Of a stretch of DNA of 6,070 nucleotides, positions 5,787 through 6,070 are shown one piece after another. Each line of letters begins with the position of its first letter. The stretch's first letter is position 1. The notes below the pieces were generated by a model. It saw nothing but the letters and a program-made list of their open reading frames with translations, had not been told where the DNA came from and made no database searches. The stretch comes from Anaerolineae bacterium. GTDB lineage: Bacteria > Chloroflexota > Anaerolineae > JAAYZQ01. Where the stretch lies: NCBI GenBank assembly GCA_016929795.1, contig JAFGIA010000267.1, positions 1 through 6,070 on the forward strand. The letters run 5' to 3'. The position numbers were made by a program, and so were the translations under genes.

Positions 5787-6070
5787 TCACCACAGCCTAT
5801 CCACGAGCCCCTTTTCCCAATACCTTGCCGGTACAATCATTCCTACCTGTGTCTTCTCTGGGCAAACAAGAAATGGAAACAAGGACCCTGACAGGAATTT
5901 GCGAGGTAGATGCTTTCGGACAACCATGGTGGTTATGTAAAAGCATTGCACACCACCCGTTACCCGAGCAGGAATTTGGATTTTCCAATCAGCTACATAT
6001 TCATCCGCTAGTTTCTCTGAAAACTGCTGCAAATCCTGATCAGTAGTCTCTCCCTTCACCGAATACAGAA
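5787..6070 (-). CDS. Unidentified protein, C-terminal part (enters from right edge)
   Basis: A minus-strand frame is open from the right edge to TGA at 5787-5789, about 94 codons. An in-frame GTG at 6057-6059 could be a start, but no Shine-Dalgarno is visible in the few bases beyond it and the frame continues to the edge, so a longer gene entering from the right is more likely. It includes VKGETTDQDLQQFSEKLADE, an acidic, probably helical stretch. It then turns into hydrophobic segments (QCFYITTMVV, SLFPFLVCPE, VGMIVPARYW) and ends KGLVDRLW. I recognise no family. Base composition here is about 45-47% GC in two sampled lines, against about 67% in the large secreted gene. The stop lies 64 nt before the kinase fragment's ATG on the same strand. 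It could be a spurious frame, but the other two minus frames look less protein-like. Confidence 0.4.
   Translation of the reverse strand, partial: LYSVKGETTDQDLQQFSEKLADEYVADWKIQIPARVTGGVQCFYITTMVVRKHLPRKFLSGSLFPFLVCPEKTQVGMIVPARYWEKGLVDRLW

Overview
The window is GC-rich (about 67% in a sampled line of the large gene, about 45-47% at the far right). Its domain mix suggests a Chloroflexota (Anaerolineae/Caldilineae-like) chromosome or metagenome contig. The pointers are a long secreted jelly-roll/PKD protein, an ELWxSDGT-repeat protein, a Ser/Thr kinase N-terminus beginning MKICPPGTRLGQYEVVG, a large-regulator AAA ATPase piece, and two protein C-termini ending in a YLPL motif. The taxonomic assignment is inferred from remembered family habits; no search was run.

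Layout. Positions 1-653 (minus) hold the N-terminal half of an MFS transporter that runs off the left edge. Positions 654-1118 are a divergent intergenic region with one good sigma70-type promoter on each strand. The plus-strand promoter leaves a leader of about 260 nt, which contains a perfect 7-bp hairpin and an unusually long anti-Shine-Dalgarno match followed by a 22-codon ORF. Positions 1119-3926 (plus) encode a 935-residue secreted, cysteine-containing multidomain protein: signal peptide, nidogen-like domain, short propeller-like stretch, two jelly-roll domains, Ig-like fold, PKD domain and C-terminal YLPL tail. A strong hairpin at 3955-3986 separates it from the convergent region.

Positions 4080-5722 (minus) look like a gene wreck made of three unrelated pieces in the same orientation. 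They are a kinase N-terminus with its own ribosome binding site, then the middle of an AAA-type ATPase without Walker A, broken by a 34-bp tandem duplication, then the C-terminus of a secreted ELWxSDGT/PPC-like protein. The last two are joined in frame, so a naive gene caller would report one 505-residue protein whose first ~76 residues are translated in the wrong frame. A lower-GC minus-strand reading frame (5787-6070) enters from the right edge.

I see no tRNA, rRNA, CRISPR array, insertion sequence or complete defence operon. The most notable signals are the three-way chimera with its duplication, the YLPL C-terminal tail shared by two otherwise unrelated proteins, and the long leader of the secreted-protein gene. 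The chimera could be real recombination or a metagenome assembly error; the sequence alone cannot decide.
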